Source: Shouchella lonarensis (lineage in GTDB: Bacteria > Bacillota > Bacilli > Bacillales > Bacillaceae_D). Taken from it: a stretch of DNA of 64,000 nucleotides. Every line of letters begins with the position of its first letter. Position 1 is the stretch's first letter. A program made the translations under genes and the position numbers. The notes under the pieces are model-generated. The model was not told the origin of the DNA. It was given only the letters and a program-made list of their open reading frames with translations, and searched no databases. Shown one piece after another: positions 1 through 7,490 of the stretch. The DNA is taken from assembly GCF_900096965.1 (NCBI RefSeq), contig NZ_FMYM01000006.1, forward strand, positions 62,001 through 126,000, given 5' to 3'.

Positions 1-524
1 AATAATAATCGCTCCTTTTGAGAAAAAGCCCACTCAATCATCTTGGCTGCATTAGAAGAAGTCACACATGCGCCCCCATGACGGCCACAAAATGCTTTAA
101 TATCGGCAGAACTGTTGACGTACGTCAACGGCAAAATGGTGTCACTAAATTGCGCTGTTAACGCGTCCCATGCGCGATTCGTTTGCGCCATCGTCGCCAT
201 GTCTGCCATCGAACAGCCAGCTTGCAAATCCGGTAACATGACCCGTTGATTTGCTGTGGTTAACATGTCAGCTGTTTCCGCCATGAAGTGCACACCACAA
301 AAGACAATAAAAGGTGCACTTTCTTGCCCACAAAGCTGGGCTAATTGCAATGAGTCTCCTGTTACATCGGCAAATTGAATGACTTCTTCACGCTGATAAT
401 GGTGCCCGGGAATGAGTAAATCCGTGCCAAAAAATTTTTTTGCTTTTTTTATCCGTTCCTGCTTTTCCGCCATCGACATTTGCCGGTACATGTCCGGCAG
501 GCGGGTCATTGCTGTTAATTGCAT
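1..524 (-). CDS. nadA: Quinolinate synthase A, 5' part only (runs off the window)
   Basis: Makes quinolinate from iminoaspartate and dihydroxyacetone phosphate in de novo NAD synthesis, using a 4Fe-4S cluster. About 174 N-terminal residues are visible and the 3' part lies outside the window. The reverse strand shows PGHHYQ (about residue 39), [15 protein letters not shown] with a Cys (about 76) expected to bind the cluster, and CVTSSNAAK near the edge, all typical of NadA. The start is an ATG behind a strong AGGAGG. It is the third gene of a minus-strand nadB-nadC-nadA operon, 43 bases after nadC. Confidence 0.93.
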   Translation of the reverse strand, partial: MQLTAMTRLPDMYRQMSMAEKQERIKKAKKFFGTDLLIPGHHYQREEVIQFADVTGDSLQLAQLCGQESAPFIVFCGVHFMAETADMLTTANQRVMLPDLQAGCSMADMATMAQTNRAWDALTAQFSDTILPLTYVNSSADIKAFCGRHGGACVTSSNAAKMIEWAFSQKERLL

Positions 525-560
525 AGAAAAAACCTCCTATTAAGAATACAGAGCTCGGCG

Positions 561-606
561 CGGGAAGTCAGACTTTCACTTTCCGGCTTCTAATTTCCGA
601 TTTCTG
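561..606. repeat. Short degenerate GGAAGTC-type repeat at the nadC 3' end
   Basis: The stretch is made of imperfect CGGAA / GAAGTCAGA / CCGGAA units. Similar units occur near 34731-34745 and 34849-34890 beside another gene end. Here it supplies the stop codon and last codons of nadC. Similarity is by eye and short. Confidence 0.35.
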
Positions 607-1428
607 GATGAGCATACTTAAATCAATGGATCGAACAGAATGGGTTAGAAATCCAAGAGAGAGATAATCGACTTTCGTCCCGCGATAAAGTGGCAGCGTT
701 TCCATGGAAATCCCTCCTGAAGCCTCCGTTGCAATCGTTTCTGGCACAAGTTGTACGTAACGTTTGATTTCATCTGGTGTGGCATTGTCAAACATGATGA
801 CGTCTGCTTGTGCTGCCACTGCTTCACGTATTTCATCTTCATTTGTCGTTTCCACTTCAATTTTTAACAATGGTCCAGCATACTGACGTACACGGGCAAC
901 TGCTTCAGCGATGGATCCACAGGCCGCAATATGATTTTCTTTTAACATCACTGCATCATCAAGTCCTTTGCGATGATTGCAGCCACCACCGATACGAACG
1001 GCGTACTTCTCCAACATACGTAACCCAGGGGTGGTTTTCCGTGTGTCACATAAACGAATGGTTGGATCGGCCAACGTTTCCACCGCCCGCCTCGTTAATG
1101 TGGCAATGCCACATAACCGCTGCAACAAATTGAGCAACACACGCTCAATGATGAGCATTTGCTTCACCGAGCCATAGACACGTAACACTTCGACACCGGC
1201 AACAAGCGACTCCCCATCTTTCATCACGTGTTTCACTGTCAATTCGGTCCCAAATTTGGTAAACATCCGTTCAACAACTTTTTCACCAGCAAAGATCCCT
1301 GCTTCTTTTGCGACAATGACTGCCTCTGCTCGTTCAGTTGTAAAAATCGCTTCTGTTGTCACGTCGCCGCGTCCAATATCTTCTTGTAAAAACTGCTCAA
1401 TTTGTGTATCAAGTACAAATGTGTTCAT
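568..1428 (-). CDS. nadC: Nicotinate-nucleotide pyrophosphorylase (carboxylating)
   Basis: Converts quinolinate and PRPP to nicotinate mononucleotide, the third step of de novo NAD synthesis. The 286-residue reading begins at ATG 1428, behind AGGTGG; an ATG six codons upstream (1446) lacks a ribosome site. The family signature is clear: TRKTTPGLR, then the GGGCNHR and MLKENH motifs, and FDNATPDE near the C terminus. The start overlaps the end of nadB by 20 bases, so translation is probably coupled. The last dozen codons (QKSEIRSRKVKV) look appended and coincide with a repeat-like GGAA-rich stretch. Confidence 0.95.
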   Translation of the reverse strand: MNTFVLDTQIEQFLQEDIGRGDVTTEAIFTTERAEAVIVAKEAGIFAGEKVVERMFTKFGTELTVKHVMKDGESLVAGVEVLRVYGSVKQMLIIERVLLNLLQRLCGIATLTRRAVETLADPTIRLCDTRKTTPGLRMLEKYAVRIGGGCNHRKGLDDAVMLKENHIAACGSIAEAVARVRQYAGPLLKIEVETTNEDEIREAVAAQADVIMFDNATPDEIKRYVQLVPETIATEASGGISMETLPLYRGTKVDYLSLGFLTHSVRSIDLSMLIQKSEIRSRKVKV

Positions 1429-2962
1429 CGCATTCCACCTGCTCATCTTTATTTACTTTAAGAAATGGCTCCTTTGTATGTTGAAAACAAACATCGACTG
1501 TACGCCACTCCGGTACTGCCTCTGGAAAATCTGTGCGAATATGGTTTCCACGTGACTCTGTTCGTTGCAAAGCCGCCTCTGTCATCAAGCAGGCAAGCTC
1601 GAACAAATGCACATCTTCCCACCATGTTTGCGCATCTACTCTTGGCGCTGCAGAAGTATTTATAAATGATTGTAACCATTCACGCATGTAAAGCAGTCCT
1701 TGTCTCGTTCGTTTAATGCCAACAAACTCAGTCATATGTTGTTGTAATAACGTCCGCGTAGGTAAGGCGTGTGAAAGCGGTGGTGCCGTATGATTCAATC
1801 CCATTCGCTCACAAATTTTATATTGGTCATGCTGTAAAATATGGTTTGCCGCACGCTCGGCAAATACAAGTCCTTCTAATAACGAATTACTTGCTAAACG
1901 GTTCGCGCCGTGCACCCCTGTACATGCTACTTCACCAACGGCGTATAAGCCACCTACTGCACTTAAGCCGTTATCATCTGTTTCAACACCGCCACATAAA
2001 AAGTGGGCGCCTGGTTCAACGGGGATATACGCTTTCGTTGGATCAATCCCTGCTGCTATACAACACTTTGCAATATATGGGAAACGCTCTTGAAACTGCG
2101 GCAAGTGACGCGCGTCTAAGAAAACTTCTTCCCCGTCTTTGATTGCATCAAACAAAACACGTGCAACCACATCTCTGCTTTCTAACTCGCCATTCGGGTA
2201 GTTAGCTAATAGACGCTGACCGTATCTATTGACAAGGTAAGCCCCTTCTCCACGTACCGCTTCACTAACAAGTGCACCTTGCTCACTTTTTAACAAAGTT
2301 GGGTGGAACTGCACAAATTCAAGATCTTTTAACACCACCCCAGCGCGATAAGCTAGCATGAATCCATCACCAGTTGCAAACGAAACATTGGATGTCCGTG
2401 TATATAACTGACCTGCGCCGCCACTTGCTAAAATGACACATCGCGACGTAATTGCGCGCTTCGTCGTCACAACACCAATGACTGCCTTCTTTTCCACTTC
2501 AATTGACGTCACCATTTCATGTGAAAGAATTTGCACACGCCCTTGGACGTGATGCCACAAACAGTCAATGATTGCTTTTCCTGTCTGATCTTTATACGCA
2601 TGCAAAATTCTACGCTTGCCGTGTGCGCCTTCGTGACCGAGGACGTAGTTGCCTTGAGACTGCTCAAACGGCACGTCAAGTGCGCGCAATTGATGTGCAA
2701 TATGTGGTGCCGCTTCTGTTAATTTATATACATTTTGTAAATGGTTATGATGATAACCGGCTTGAAGCGTATCCTGTGCATGATCGTGTGGATGATCGTG
2801 TGCACCAACAGCCGCTGCCATACCACCTTGGGCTAGAGAAGAGTTGCTTTGTTTCACCTCACCTTTTGTCACTAATATGACTGGGAGATGGTCTGCTAAT
2901 AGATGTGCAGCCATCAGCCCTGAAACTCCTGTACCGATAATGACAACCGGAGATTGTTTCAT
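1409..2962 (-). CDS. nadB: L-aspartate oxidase
   Basis: FAD flavoprotein that oxidises L-aspartate to iminoaspartate, the first step of NAD synthesis; the product is passed to NadA. It has 517 residues, close to family size. Visible features are the N-terminal dinucleotide fold (GTGVSGLMAA, about residue 11), SSLAQGGMAAA (about 42), the FAD/substrate motif EFVQFHPT, GAHFLCGGV and NRLASNSLLEG. It is the first gene of the minus-strand nad operon and is transcribed divergently from nifS; the 97-base gap holds both promoters. Confidence 0.95.
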   Translation of the reverse strand: MKQSPVVIIGTGVSGLMAAHLLADHLPVILVTKGEVKQSNSSLAQGGMAAAVGAHDHPHDHAQDTLQAGYHHNHLQNVYKLTEAAPHIAHQLRALDVPFEQSQGNYVLGHEGAHGKRRILHAYKDQTGKAIIDCLWHHVQGRVQILSHEMVTSIEVEKKAVIGVVTTKRAITSRCVILASGGAGQLYTRTSNVSFATGDGFMLAYRAGVVLKDLEFVQFHPTLLKSEQGALVSEAVRGEGAYLVNRYGQRLLANYPNGELESRDVVARVLFDAIKDGEEVFLDARHLPQFQERFPYIAKCCIAAGIDPTKAYIPVEPGAHFLCGGVETDDNGLSAVGGLYAVGEVACTGVHGANRLASNSLLEGLVFAERAANHILQHDQYKICERMGLNHTAPPLSHALPTRTLLQQHMTEFVGIKRTRQGLLYMREWLQSFINTSAAPRVDAQTWWEDVHLFELACLMTEAALQRTESRGNHIRTDFPEAVPEWRTVDVCFQHTKEPFLKVNKDEQVECDEHICT

Positions 2963-2977
2963 CGACTCACCTACTTT

Positions 2978-2997
2978 ACAGTTGTCTTGTCACCTAT
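2978..2997. promoter_or_regulatory. Candidate NiaR operator between nadB and nifS
   Basis: ACAGTTGTCTTGTCACCTAT is an imperfect palindrome (12 of 20 positions self-complementary). It overlaps the -35 of the nifS promoter and the -10/start region of the nadB promoter. NiaR (encoded downstream) represses nad genes when nicotinate is available. The resemblance to its TGTC..GACA-type box is from memory. Confidence 0.45.
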
Positions 2998-3010
2998 ATT
3001 TACATAAAAT
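2982..3010 (+). promoter_or_regulatory. SigA promoter of nifS-niaR
   Basis: TTGTCT at 2982-2987 and TAAAAT at 3005-3010 are separated by 17 bases. They lie about 50 bases before the nifS ATG, which has GAGGAG at 3045-3050. Confidence 0.6.
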
Positions 3011-3024
3011 AGAGGAAAAGACAA
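2996..3024 (-). promoter_or_regulatory. SigA promoter of nadB-nadC-nadA
   Basis: On the minus strand, TTGTCT (3024-3019) and AAATAT (3001-2996) are 17 bases apart. The core elements interleave with those of the divergent nifS promoter, so one bound repressor could shut both. Confidence 0.5.
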
Positions 3025-3059
3025 TACAAATTTACGACTTTCGTGAGGAGATATAGCAA

Positions 3060-4229
3060 ATGATTTATTTAGATTATAGCGCAACAACCCCGATGTCAGA
3101 ACAAAGTTTAACCACTTATGTCGAGACAGCACGGATCGCTTTTGCCAATGCGAATAGCAACCATACTGCCGGAATCGAAGCACAAACGATCCTTTCACGT
3201 TGCCGAGCTACATTTGCCCGAAAGATCGGGCGAAGTGCAGATGAAATTTTCTTTACCGGCTCCGGATCAGAAGCAAATTTTTTAACGATCACATCACTTG
3301 CTCTCGCAAACGAGAAAAAAGGCAAACATTTGCTCACGACGAAAACTGAGCACCCCTCTGTTCTAGAAACGTTTGATCACTTGGAAAGTATTGGATACGA
3401 AGTAACTTATATTCCCGTAGATCATGCGGGTTTTCTTTGCCTATCATCATTAAAAAAGGCGATTCGTCCGACGACCACGCTCGCTTCCTTCGCCCACGCT
3501 TCTTCAGAGATTGGCACGATTCAACCGATCACTGACATTAGCGCGATTTTACGAAAACATGATATCATTTTCCATAGCGACTGTGTACAGACACTCGGGA
3601 AGATTCCACTTCCTTTACACGAGGTCGATGCAGCTAGCTTTTCTGCCCACAAACTTTACGCACCTAAAGGGATTGGTGCCGCGTATATTGCCAACCGGCA
3701 TCACTGGCTCCCATTCTACACGAGAGCAAATCACGAAAACGGCTTTCGTCCCGGGACTGTCGACGTGCCTGCCATTGCTGCATTTACAAGTGCCATTGAT
3801 CATGCACTGACTGTTCAGGAAACGTGTATGTATAAGCTATCGCACCTCCGTGACCACGTGATCACCACCTTAACAACGTCGTCCGCCTTCACACTTGTCG
3901 GTGCAAAAAAGACGCGCCTGCCGATGCATCTCGCTTTTTTAGTCGAGGGCTGGAGCGGACAACAATTTATGCTAGAATGTGATCGTCACGGCATTCAAAT
4001 TGCGATTGGACCTGCTTGCCGTGTTGGACAAACTGAGCCATCTGAAGCATTGAAAGCGATCGGGCTAAGTCGGGCTGATAGTGACCGCTACATTCGGATC
4101 ACACTCGGGGAACCGACCACCGAAATAGAAATTGAAACCATGCTACACACGTTTGAAAAACTCATTATTGAAAGAGGTCACATATGGAAAACAAAAAATT
4201 ACATGGAGAAAACAGACGCAAAGCTTTAA
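3060..4229 (+). CDS. nifS: Cysteine desulfurase, NAD-cluster type
   Basis: PLP enzyme that takes sulfur from cysteine. In Bacillus, the copy beside nadB is dedicated to building the NadA 4Fe-4S cluster. 389 residues. Visible are LDYSATTP at the N terminus, GSGSEANF (cofactor phosphate region), THP-like EHPS, HSDCVQT, the PLP lysine in FSAHKLYAPKG (about 198) and the active-site cysteine in GPACRVG (about 320). Its 3' end overlaps niaR by 46 bases, so the two are co-transcribed and probably coupled. Confidence 0.92.
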   Translation: MIYLDYSATTPMSEQSLTTYVETARIAFANANSNHTAGIEAQTILSRCRATFARKIGRSADEIFFTGSGSEANFLTITSLALANEKKGKHLLTTKTEHPSVLETFDHLESIGYEVTYIPVDHAGFLCLSSLKKAIRPTTTLASFAHASSEIGTIQPITDISAILRKHDIIFHSDCVQTLGKIPLPLHEVDAASFSAHKLYAPKGIGAAYIANRHHWLPFYTRANHENGFRPGTVDVPAIAAFTSAIDHALTVQETCMYKLSHLRDHVITTLTTSSAFTLVGAKKTRLPMHLAFLVEGWSGQQFMLECDRHGIQIAIGPACRVGQTEPSEALKAIGLSRADSDRYIRITLGEPTTEIEIETMLHTFEKLIIERGHIWKTKNYMEKTDAKL

Positions 4230-4711
4230 TTGAATGGCTCAAAGAAGCAACGCAACCGCTCCCAGGACAACTACTTGCCAAGCGCGCACGTGTTAGTCGG
4301 CAAGTGATTGTCCAAGATATGTCGATTTTAAAAGCAAAAGAGGCGCCGATTTTAGCGACACCCCAAGGTTATATTTATTTAAAGGATAGGAAAACCGAAC
4401 AACGCACGCGCGTTATTGCCCTCAAGCATCCTCCCGACAAAATGACGGACGAGCTGTATATTTTTGTTGATCACGGCATCACGGTGCTTGACGTCACAGT
4501 GGAACACCCGGTCTACGGTGAGATGACAGGTACCCTTCACCTGTCCAGCCGCCAAGATGTTGATCGGTTTTGCCAAAAAATGAGCGCAACAAATGCACCG
4601 CTGTTATCAACCTTGACCGATGGTGTACATTTACACCGTGTTGCTTTTGAACGGGAGGAACAGCTTGAAGCTGCACTTGAAATATTAGGAAAGGAAGGAT
4701 TTTTGCTATAG
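4184..4711 (+). CDS. niaR: Nicotinate-responsive repressor of NAD genes
   Basis: Represses nad biosynthesis genes with nicotinate as co-repressor. 175 residues: an N-terminal winged helix-turn-helix (about residues 10-60, RARVSRQVIVQDMSILK) followed by a 3H domain whose three conserved histidine patches are visible as VDHG, VEHPVYG and DGVHLH (metal/ligand binding). It starts inside the end of nifS behind AAAGAGGT. The position matches yrxA of B. subtilis. Autoregulation through the operator at 2978-2997 is inferred. Confidence 0.92.
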   Translation: MENKKLHGENRRKALIEWLKEATQPLPGQLLAKRARVSRQVIVQDMSILKAKEAPILATPQGYIYLKDRKTEQRTRVIALKHPPDKMTDELYIFVDHGITVLDVTVEHPVYGEMTGTLHLSSRQDVDRFCQKMSATNAPLLSTLTDGVHLHRVAFEREEQLEAALEILGKEGFLL

Positions 4712-4778
4712 CTGCGTACCATTAATATGGTCGCGCAGTTCACGCCTGATGTTAGCGCTTTCAAAATGATTCTTGCTA

Positions 4779-4787
4779 TGTTACGAT
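4779..4787 (+). promoter_or_regulatory. Extended -10 promoter of the holin-like toxin
   Basis: TGTTACGAT is an extended -10 element (TG-T-TACGAT) with a weak -35 about 17 bases upstream. Transcription would start near 4794, ahead of the 5' pairing arm at 4811-4821. Confidence 0.4.
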
Positions 4788-4810
4788 AGACTTGCAATAA
4801 CATATGGATT

Positions 4811-4975
4811 CTCAAGGGTGGACGGCATTCCCCGTAAGAAAGGGGGTGTCGCGATGAGCGTCTTTCAGTCTTTGGTATTAATGATTGCCTTTGCTGGATT
4901 AGTCGTCTCCATTATTACATTGGCACAACGCCAAAAATAATCCCACCCTTGAGCCGGACAAGCCAGTGGGTGGGA
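4811..4975 (+). other. Alternative RNA pairings around the toxin gene
   Basis: CTCAAGGGTGG (4811-4821), in the toxin leader, is perfectly complementary over 11 bases to CCACCCTTGAG (4943-4953), just after the stop codon. The same downstream arm can instead fold locally, TCCCACCC (4941-4948) with GGGTGGGA (4968-4975). A 5'-3' closing helix of this sort keeps other type I toxin mRNAs silent until processed. Confidence 0.6.
4854..4940 (+). CDS. Putative holin-like type I toxin, 28 residues
   Basis: A tiny membrane peptide beginning MSVFQSLVLMIAF with one hydrophobic helix (residues 4-22) and a polar, basic tail (LAQRQK). This pattern fits the holin-like toxin family (Hol_Tox), small membrane-damaging peptides controlled by antisense RNA. 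AGGGGGTG lies five bases before the ATG. The gene is flanked by complementary arms, a strong terminator and a convergent promoter, as expected for a type I toxin-antitoxin locus. Toxicity is inferred from family resemblance only. Confidence 0.72.
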   Translation: MSVFQSLVLMIAFAGLVVSIITLAQRQK

Positions 4976-5074
4976 AACACCTTACTCTTGCCGTCCTCCC
5001 TTGTAGAGGAGTCCGGTTATTGCAAGCCGCAGGTGTATGACCATCTGCGGTTTTTACTATTTTATGCACTGCTC
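4930..5074 (-). ncRNA. Predicted antisense antitoxin RNA
   Basis: A minus-strand RNA of about 145 bases. Its start is predicted from the promoter at 5081-5110. Its end is predicted from a hairpin (4941-4948 with 4968-4975) followed on the minus strand by ATTATTTTT. It would be fully complementary to the toxin 3' UTR, including its terminator, and to the last codons. Both ends are predictions. Confidence 0.55.
5024..5056 (+). terminator. Terminator of the toxin mRNA
   Basis: AAGCCGCAG (5024-5032) pairs with CTGCGGTTT (5045-5053) around a 12-base loop and is followed by a T run. Confidence 0.7.
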
Positions 5075-5080
5075 AATTTA

Positions 5081-5110
5081 AGTATACACGGAGCGAGTAG
5101 CGGGCGTCAA
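5081..5110 (-). promoter_or_regulatory. Promoter of the antisense RNA
   Basis: On the minus strand, TTGACG (5110-5105) and TATACT (5086-5081) are 18 bases apart, a good SigA match pointing into the toxin 3' region. No reading frame follows it. Confidence 0.65.
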
Positions 5111-5157
5111 TCTTGTTGGAAGATCATTTCGCGCAATTTTTTGATCAAACCCGAACA

Positions 5158-5183
5158 AGCCGGTCAGTCAAACAATACCGGCT
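5158..5183 (-). terminator. Hairpin after obg
   Basis: AGCCGGT pairs with ACCGGCT 14 bases after the obg stop. The T-run on the minus strand is poor, so termination may be weak. Confidence 0.4.
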
Positions 5184-5196
5184 CCTCGTTTATACC

Positions 5197-6483
5197 TTAC
5201 TCCACAAACTCAAATTCAAACTTTAATACACGCACGAGATCCCCATCTTGCGCGCCTCGTTCGCGGAGCGCTGCATCTACACCCATCGCCCGCATTTTAC
5301 GCGCAAAGCGACGAATGGACTCATCGCGGGCAAAATCGGTCATTTTAAAGATTCGCTCCAATTCAGCACCATGTACTTCAAACACACCGTCATCGCCACG
5401 CGTAATGATAAACGGCTCGATGGGTTTCTCGTGTTTATAAACGACCCGCTCCTCCGTCTCTGTTTCTTCTTCATAAAGAGGGAATTCAGGCGCCTCATCC
5501 AGTGCATCTGCAATGATGAGCAACAGCTCGCGTACACCTTCTTTTGTGATCGCAGAAATTGGGTGAACCACGACATTTTTGCCGACTTCTTCTTTAAAAC
5601 GTTGTAACTGCTCTGCTGCATTAGGCATATCCATCTTATTTGCAACGACAATTTGTGGTCGCTCTGTTAGACGCATATGATATTGTGCCAATTCATCATT
5701 AATCTTCCGATAATCATCAACTGGATCGCGTCCTTCTGTACCAGCTATATCAACCACATGGACAATGACACGCGTCCGCTCAATATGTCGTAAAAATTGA
5801 TGACCAAGTCCGACACCCGCGTGCGCGCCTTCGATGAGACCAGGTAAGTCAGCCATGACAAAACTTCGACCATCTTGTGTATTAACAACGCCTAAGTTTG
5901 GCGTTAGCGTTGTAAAGTGATAATCCGCAATCTTCGGTTTTGCCGCTGAGACAATAGACAACAACGTCGATTTTCCAACACTCGGGAATCCTACTAAACC
6001 GACATCAGCCAGCACTTTTAATTCCAATACAATCATACGCTCTTGTCCAGGCTCGCCATTCTCCGCATGATCAGGTGCGGGATTGGCTGGCGTCGCAAAT
6101 CGTACATTGCCACGACCGCCACGACCACCTTTTGCGACAACCGCACGCTCGCCATGCGCCGTCAAGTCCGCCAATAACGTACCCGTGGCCTCATCACGAA
6201 CGATCGTACCAGGGGGGACCTTGACAACAAGATCAGAGGCATTTCTTCCATGCATATTTTTACTCATCCCATGCTCTCCACGTGGTGCTTTAAAGTGACG
6301 ATTGTACCGAAAGTCCATTAACGTACGTAACCCTTCATTCACTTCGAAGATCACACTTGCGCCTCTTCCACCATCACCGCCAGCAGGACCACCATCCGGC
6401 ACATATTTTTCACGACGGTAAGCAACCATCCCATTTCCACCGTCGCCGCCTTTCGTATACACGGTCACTTTATCAATAAACAT
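5197..6483 (-). CDS. obg: Obg-family GTPase
   Basis: Essential ribosome-associated GTPase for 50S assembly and, in Bacillus, sporulation and stress signalling. 428 residues. The N-terminal glycine-rich Obg fold (1 to about 158) is followed by the G domain: GFPSVGKST (G1), [10 protein letters not shown] (G3), NKMD (G4), SAITKEG (G5). The C-terminal OCT domain spans about 345-428. In B. subtilis obg follows spo0B and lies next to pheB/pheA; neither is present here, so it appears to be a single-gene unit with its own long leader. Confidence 0.95.
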   Translation of the reverse strand: MFIDKVTVYTKGGDGGNGMVAYRREKYVPDGGPAGGDGGRGASVIFEVNEGLRTLMDFRYNRHFKAPRGEHGMSKNMHGRNASDLVVKVPPGTIVRDEATGTLLADLTAHGERAVVAKGGRGGRGNVRFATPANPAPDHAENGEPGQERMIVLELKVLADVGLVGFPSVGKSTLLSIVSAAKPKIADYHFTTLTPNLGVVNTQDGRSFVMADLPGLIEGAHAGVGLGHQFLRHIERTRVIVHVVDIAGTEGRDPVDDYRKINDELAQYHMRLTERPQIVVANKMDMPNAAEQLQRFKEEVGKNVVVHPISAITKEGVRELLLIIADALDEAPEFPLYEEETETEERVVYKHEKPIEPFIITRGDDGVFEVHGAELERIFKMTDFARDESIRRFARKMRAMGVDAALRERGAQDGDLVRVLKFEFEFVE

Positions 6484-6916
6484 GTTTCCACCTCGCCTAA
6501 ATTCATCCTTTTTGGATGATTACCTGCACACAATTATGAGTCCTTCATATACTAGTTATTGTTGATTGCTTGTTTACACATGTATGCCAACCACATGCAT
6601 GTCCAAGTGATCTTCATCAGCTAAGAAAATCATTACACAATGCGTATGCCAACAGTGAACTGCCTTGCATCTACAAAGAGAAGGTTTTTCTTATTGTTGG
6701 TTCACAACTCATACTGCACGCCTTTTAGTGTAACATAAAGCGCACCTTTTAGTCAGTCCTCTAGTTATTTTTAAAGATCAACACGGTATAAACATTGAAG
6801 CAACATCGTTGTCTTCTACCAATGAGTATATCTTATCCGAATGTTAAAACATATTATTAAGAAGTTCTTTTGACATGTCGTCAAGAATACAATATCACGT
6901 ACTTGAAAAAAAGTAT
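6484..6916. other. Long gap between obg and the yrzI locus
   Basis: About 430 bases without a convincing gene. On the minus strand it holds a possible obg promoter (6727-6735), which would give a leader near 240 bases, and a small hairpin just before the obg ribosome site (TCATCC/GGATGA around 6503-6519). No known riboswitch was recognised. Confidence 0.5.
6727..6735 (-). promoter_or_regulatory. Possible extended -10 promoter of obg
   Basis: TGTTACACT on the minus strand (TG-T-TACACT) with a poor -35 17 bases upstream. Confidence 0.35.
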
Positions 6917-6945
6917 TTTACAAATTGGCTCAAGTCCTTTATACT
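6917..6945 (+). promoter_or_regulatory. SigA promoter of the micro-ORF/yrzI operon
   Basis: TTTACA (6917-6922), 17-base spacer, TATACT (6940-6945). The transcript would start near 6952, 38 bases before the first micro-ORF. Confidence 0.65.
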
Positions 6946-6989
6946 GTGTATGAGAAGTCAATTCTAACACAGGAAAGGAGCGAGCCAAC

Positions 6990-7079
6990 ATGACAATGTT
7001 ATTTGCATCAACACGCACACCACAACTGTATATAAGTTCATGTCCTCCTCCTTATGTCCGTTTTTTTGTGCGGAAGTGA
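6990..7079 (+). CDS. Micro-ORF 1 of the yrzI operon, 29 residues
   Basis: ATG nine bases after AAAGGAG, coding a peptide that begins MTMLFASTRT and ends PYVRFFVRK. It has no recognised domain. Its TGA (7077-7079) overlaps the GTG start of the next frame in a GTGA junction. The B. subtilis yrzI mRNA also carries several very short frames. The strong ribosome site and overlap chain support translation; function is unknown. Confidence 0.55.
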   Translation: MTMLFASTRTPQLYISSCPPPYVRFFVRK

Positions 7080-7201
7080 CTTTTAAAAAAGTCGCAGGGC
7101 ATGCGCCTGCACTAGCATCATACGTACACCAAACCGCAGGCATTTCTGTGGCCTTTTTGTGTGCAGAAGATGGAAAAATAAGGGAGGAGACGAACAGATG
7201 A
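7076..7201 (+). CDS. Micro-ORF 2 of the yrzI operon, 41 residues
   Basis: Starts with GTG in a 4-base overlap with micro-ORF 1 and ends with a TGA that overlaps the ATG of micro-ORF 3 (ATGA at 7198-7201). It has no independent strong ribosome site (only GCGGAAG), so translation probably depends on re-initiation. The peptide (VTFKKVAGHAPA...) has a short hydrophobic stretch (ISVAFLCA) and a charged tail. Two small palindromes lie in its 5' part. Not recognised. Confidence 0.5.
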   Translation: MTFKKVAGHAPALASYVHQTAGISVAFLCAEDGKIREETNR

Positions 7202-7266
7202 ATACAAATTGTAAACAAAAATCAAAACAACCAACTTTGAGGGAACAGGTGCTAGGGTTTACCTGA
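7198..7266 (+). CDS. Micro-ORF 3 of the yrzI operon, 22 residues
   Basis: ATG eight bases after AGGGAGGAG, a near-ideal ribosome site, overlapping the previous stop. The basic peptide begins MNTNCKQKSKQ and ends VLGFT. No known domain. It lies 33 bases before yrzI. Confidence 0.55.
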   Translation: MNTNCKQKSKQPTLREQVLGFT

Positions 7267-7299
7267 AACGGCACCTCTGTATGAAAGGAGGAACCAATC

Positions 7300-7443
7300 A
7301 TGACTTTTTCATTTATCTTTTTCACAGTCACGATTAAAAAGCGGTCCTACTCTTCTGAAGAGCTTGAGCTCTTTGTACAAGAAGAGAAAATGGCGCAAGA
7401 GCAAGAAGCTGTGAGAAATAAATATACGCACTTCCACTGGTAA
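7300..7443 (+). CDS. yrzI: YrzI family small protein, 47 residues
   Basis: A short protein of the Bacillus YrzI family, annotated as a probable sporulation protein. It has a hydrophobic start (MTFSFIFFTVTIKKR) and then a charged helix rich in Glu/Gln ending HFHW. The ribosome site is AAAGGAGG seven bases before the ATG. From memory, in B. subtilis yrzI lies on an mRNA with other very short frames that is cut by the ribosome-associated nuclease Rae1; the layout here matches that arrangement. Cellular role not established. Confidence 0.75.
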   Translation: MTFSFIFFTVTIKKRSYSSEELELFVQEEKMAQEQEAVRNKYTHFHW

Positions 7444-7452
7444 GGAAAAAAA

Positions 7453-7490
7453 GTGACAGGAGCTGGCGCGGGCAATGCGTCAGCTCTCTT
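7453..7490. terminator. Convergent terminator between yrzI and hemY
   Basis: GAGCTG-GCGC (7460-7469) pairs with GCGT-CAGCTC (7477-7486). On the minus strand a run of seven Ts follows some bases later. It overlaps the last codons of hemY. Confidence 0.55.

Noticed and set aside
4749-4764. cre-like sequence ahead of the holin-like toxin
   Set aside because: One mismatch to the consensus, but there is no metabolic reason for CcpA control and the site is short enough to occur by chance.
7281-7337. 18-codon frame starting ATGAAAGGAGG that overlaps the yrzI start
   Set aside because: Its start codon lies in the yrzI ribosome site region and it has no ribosome site of its own.
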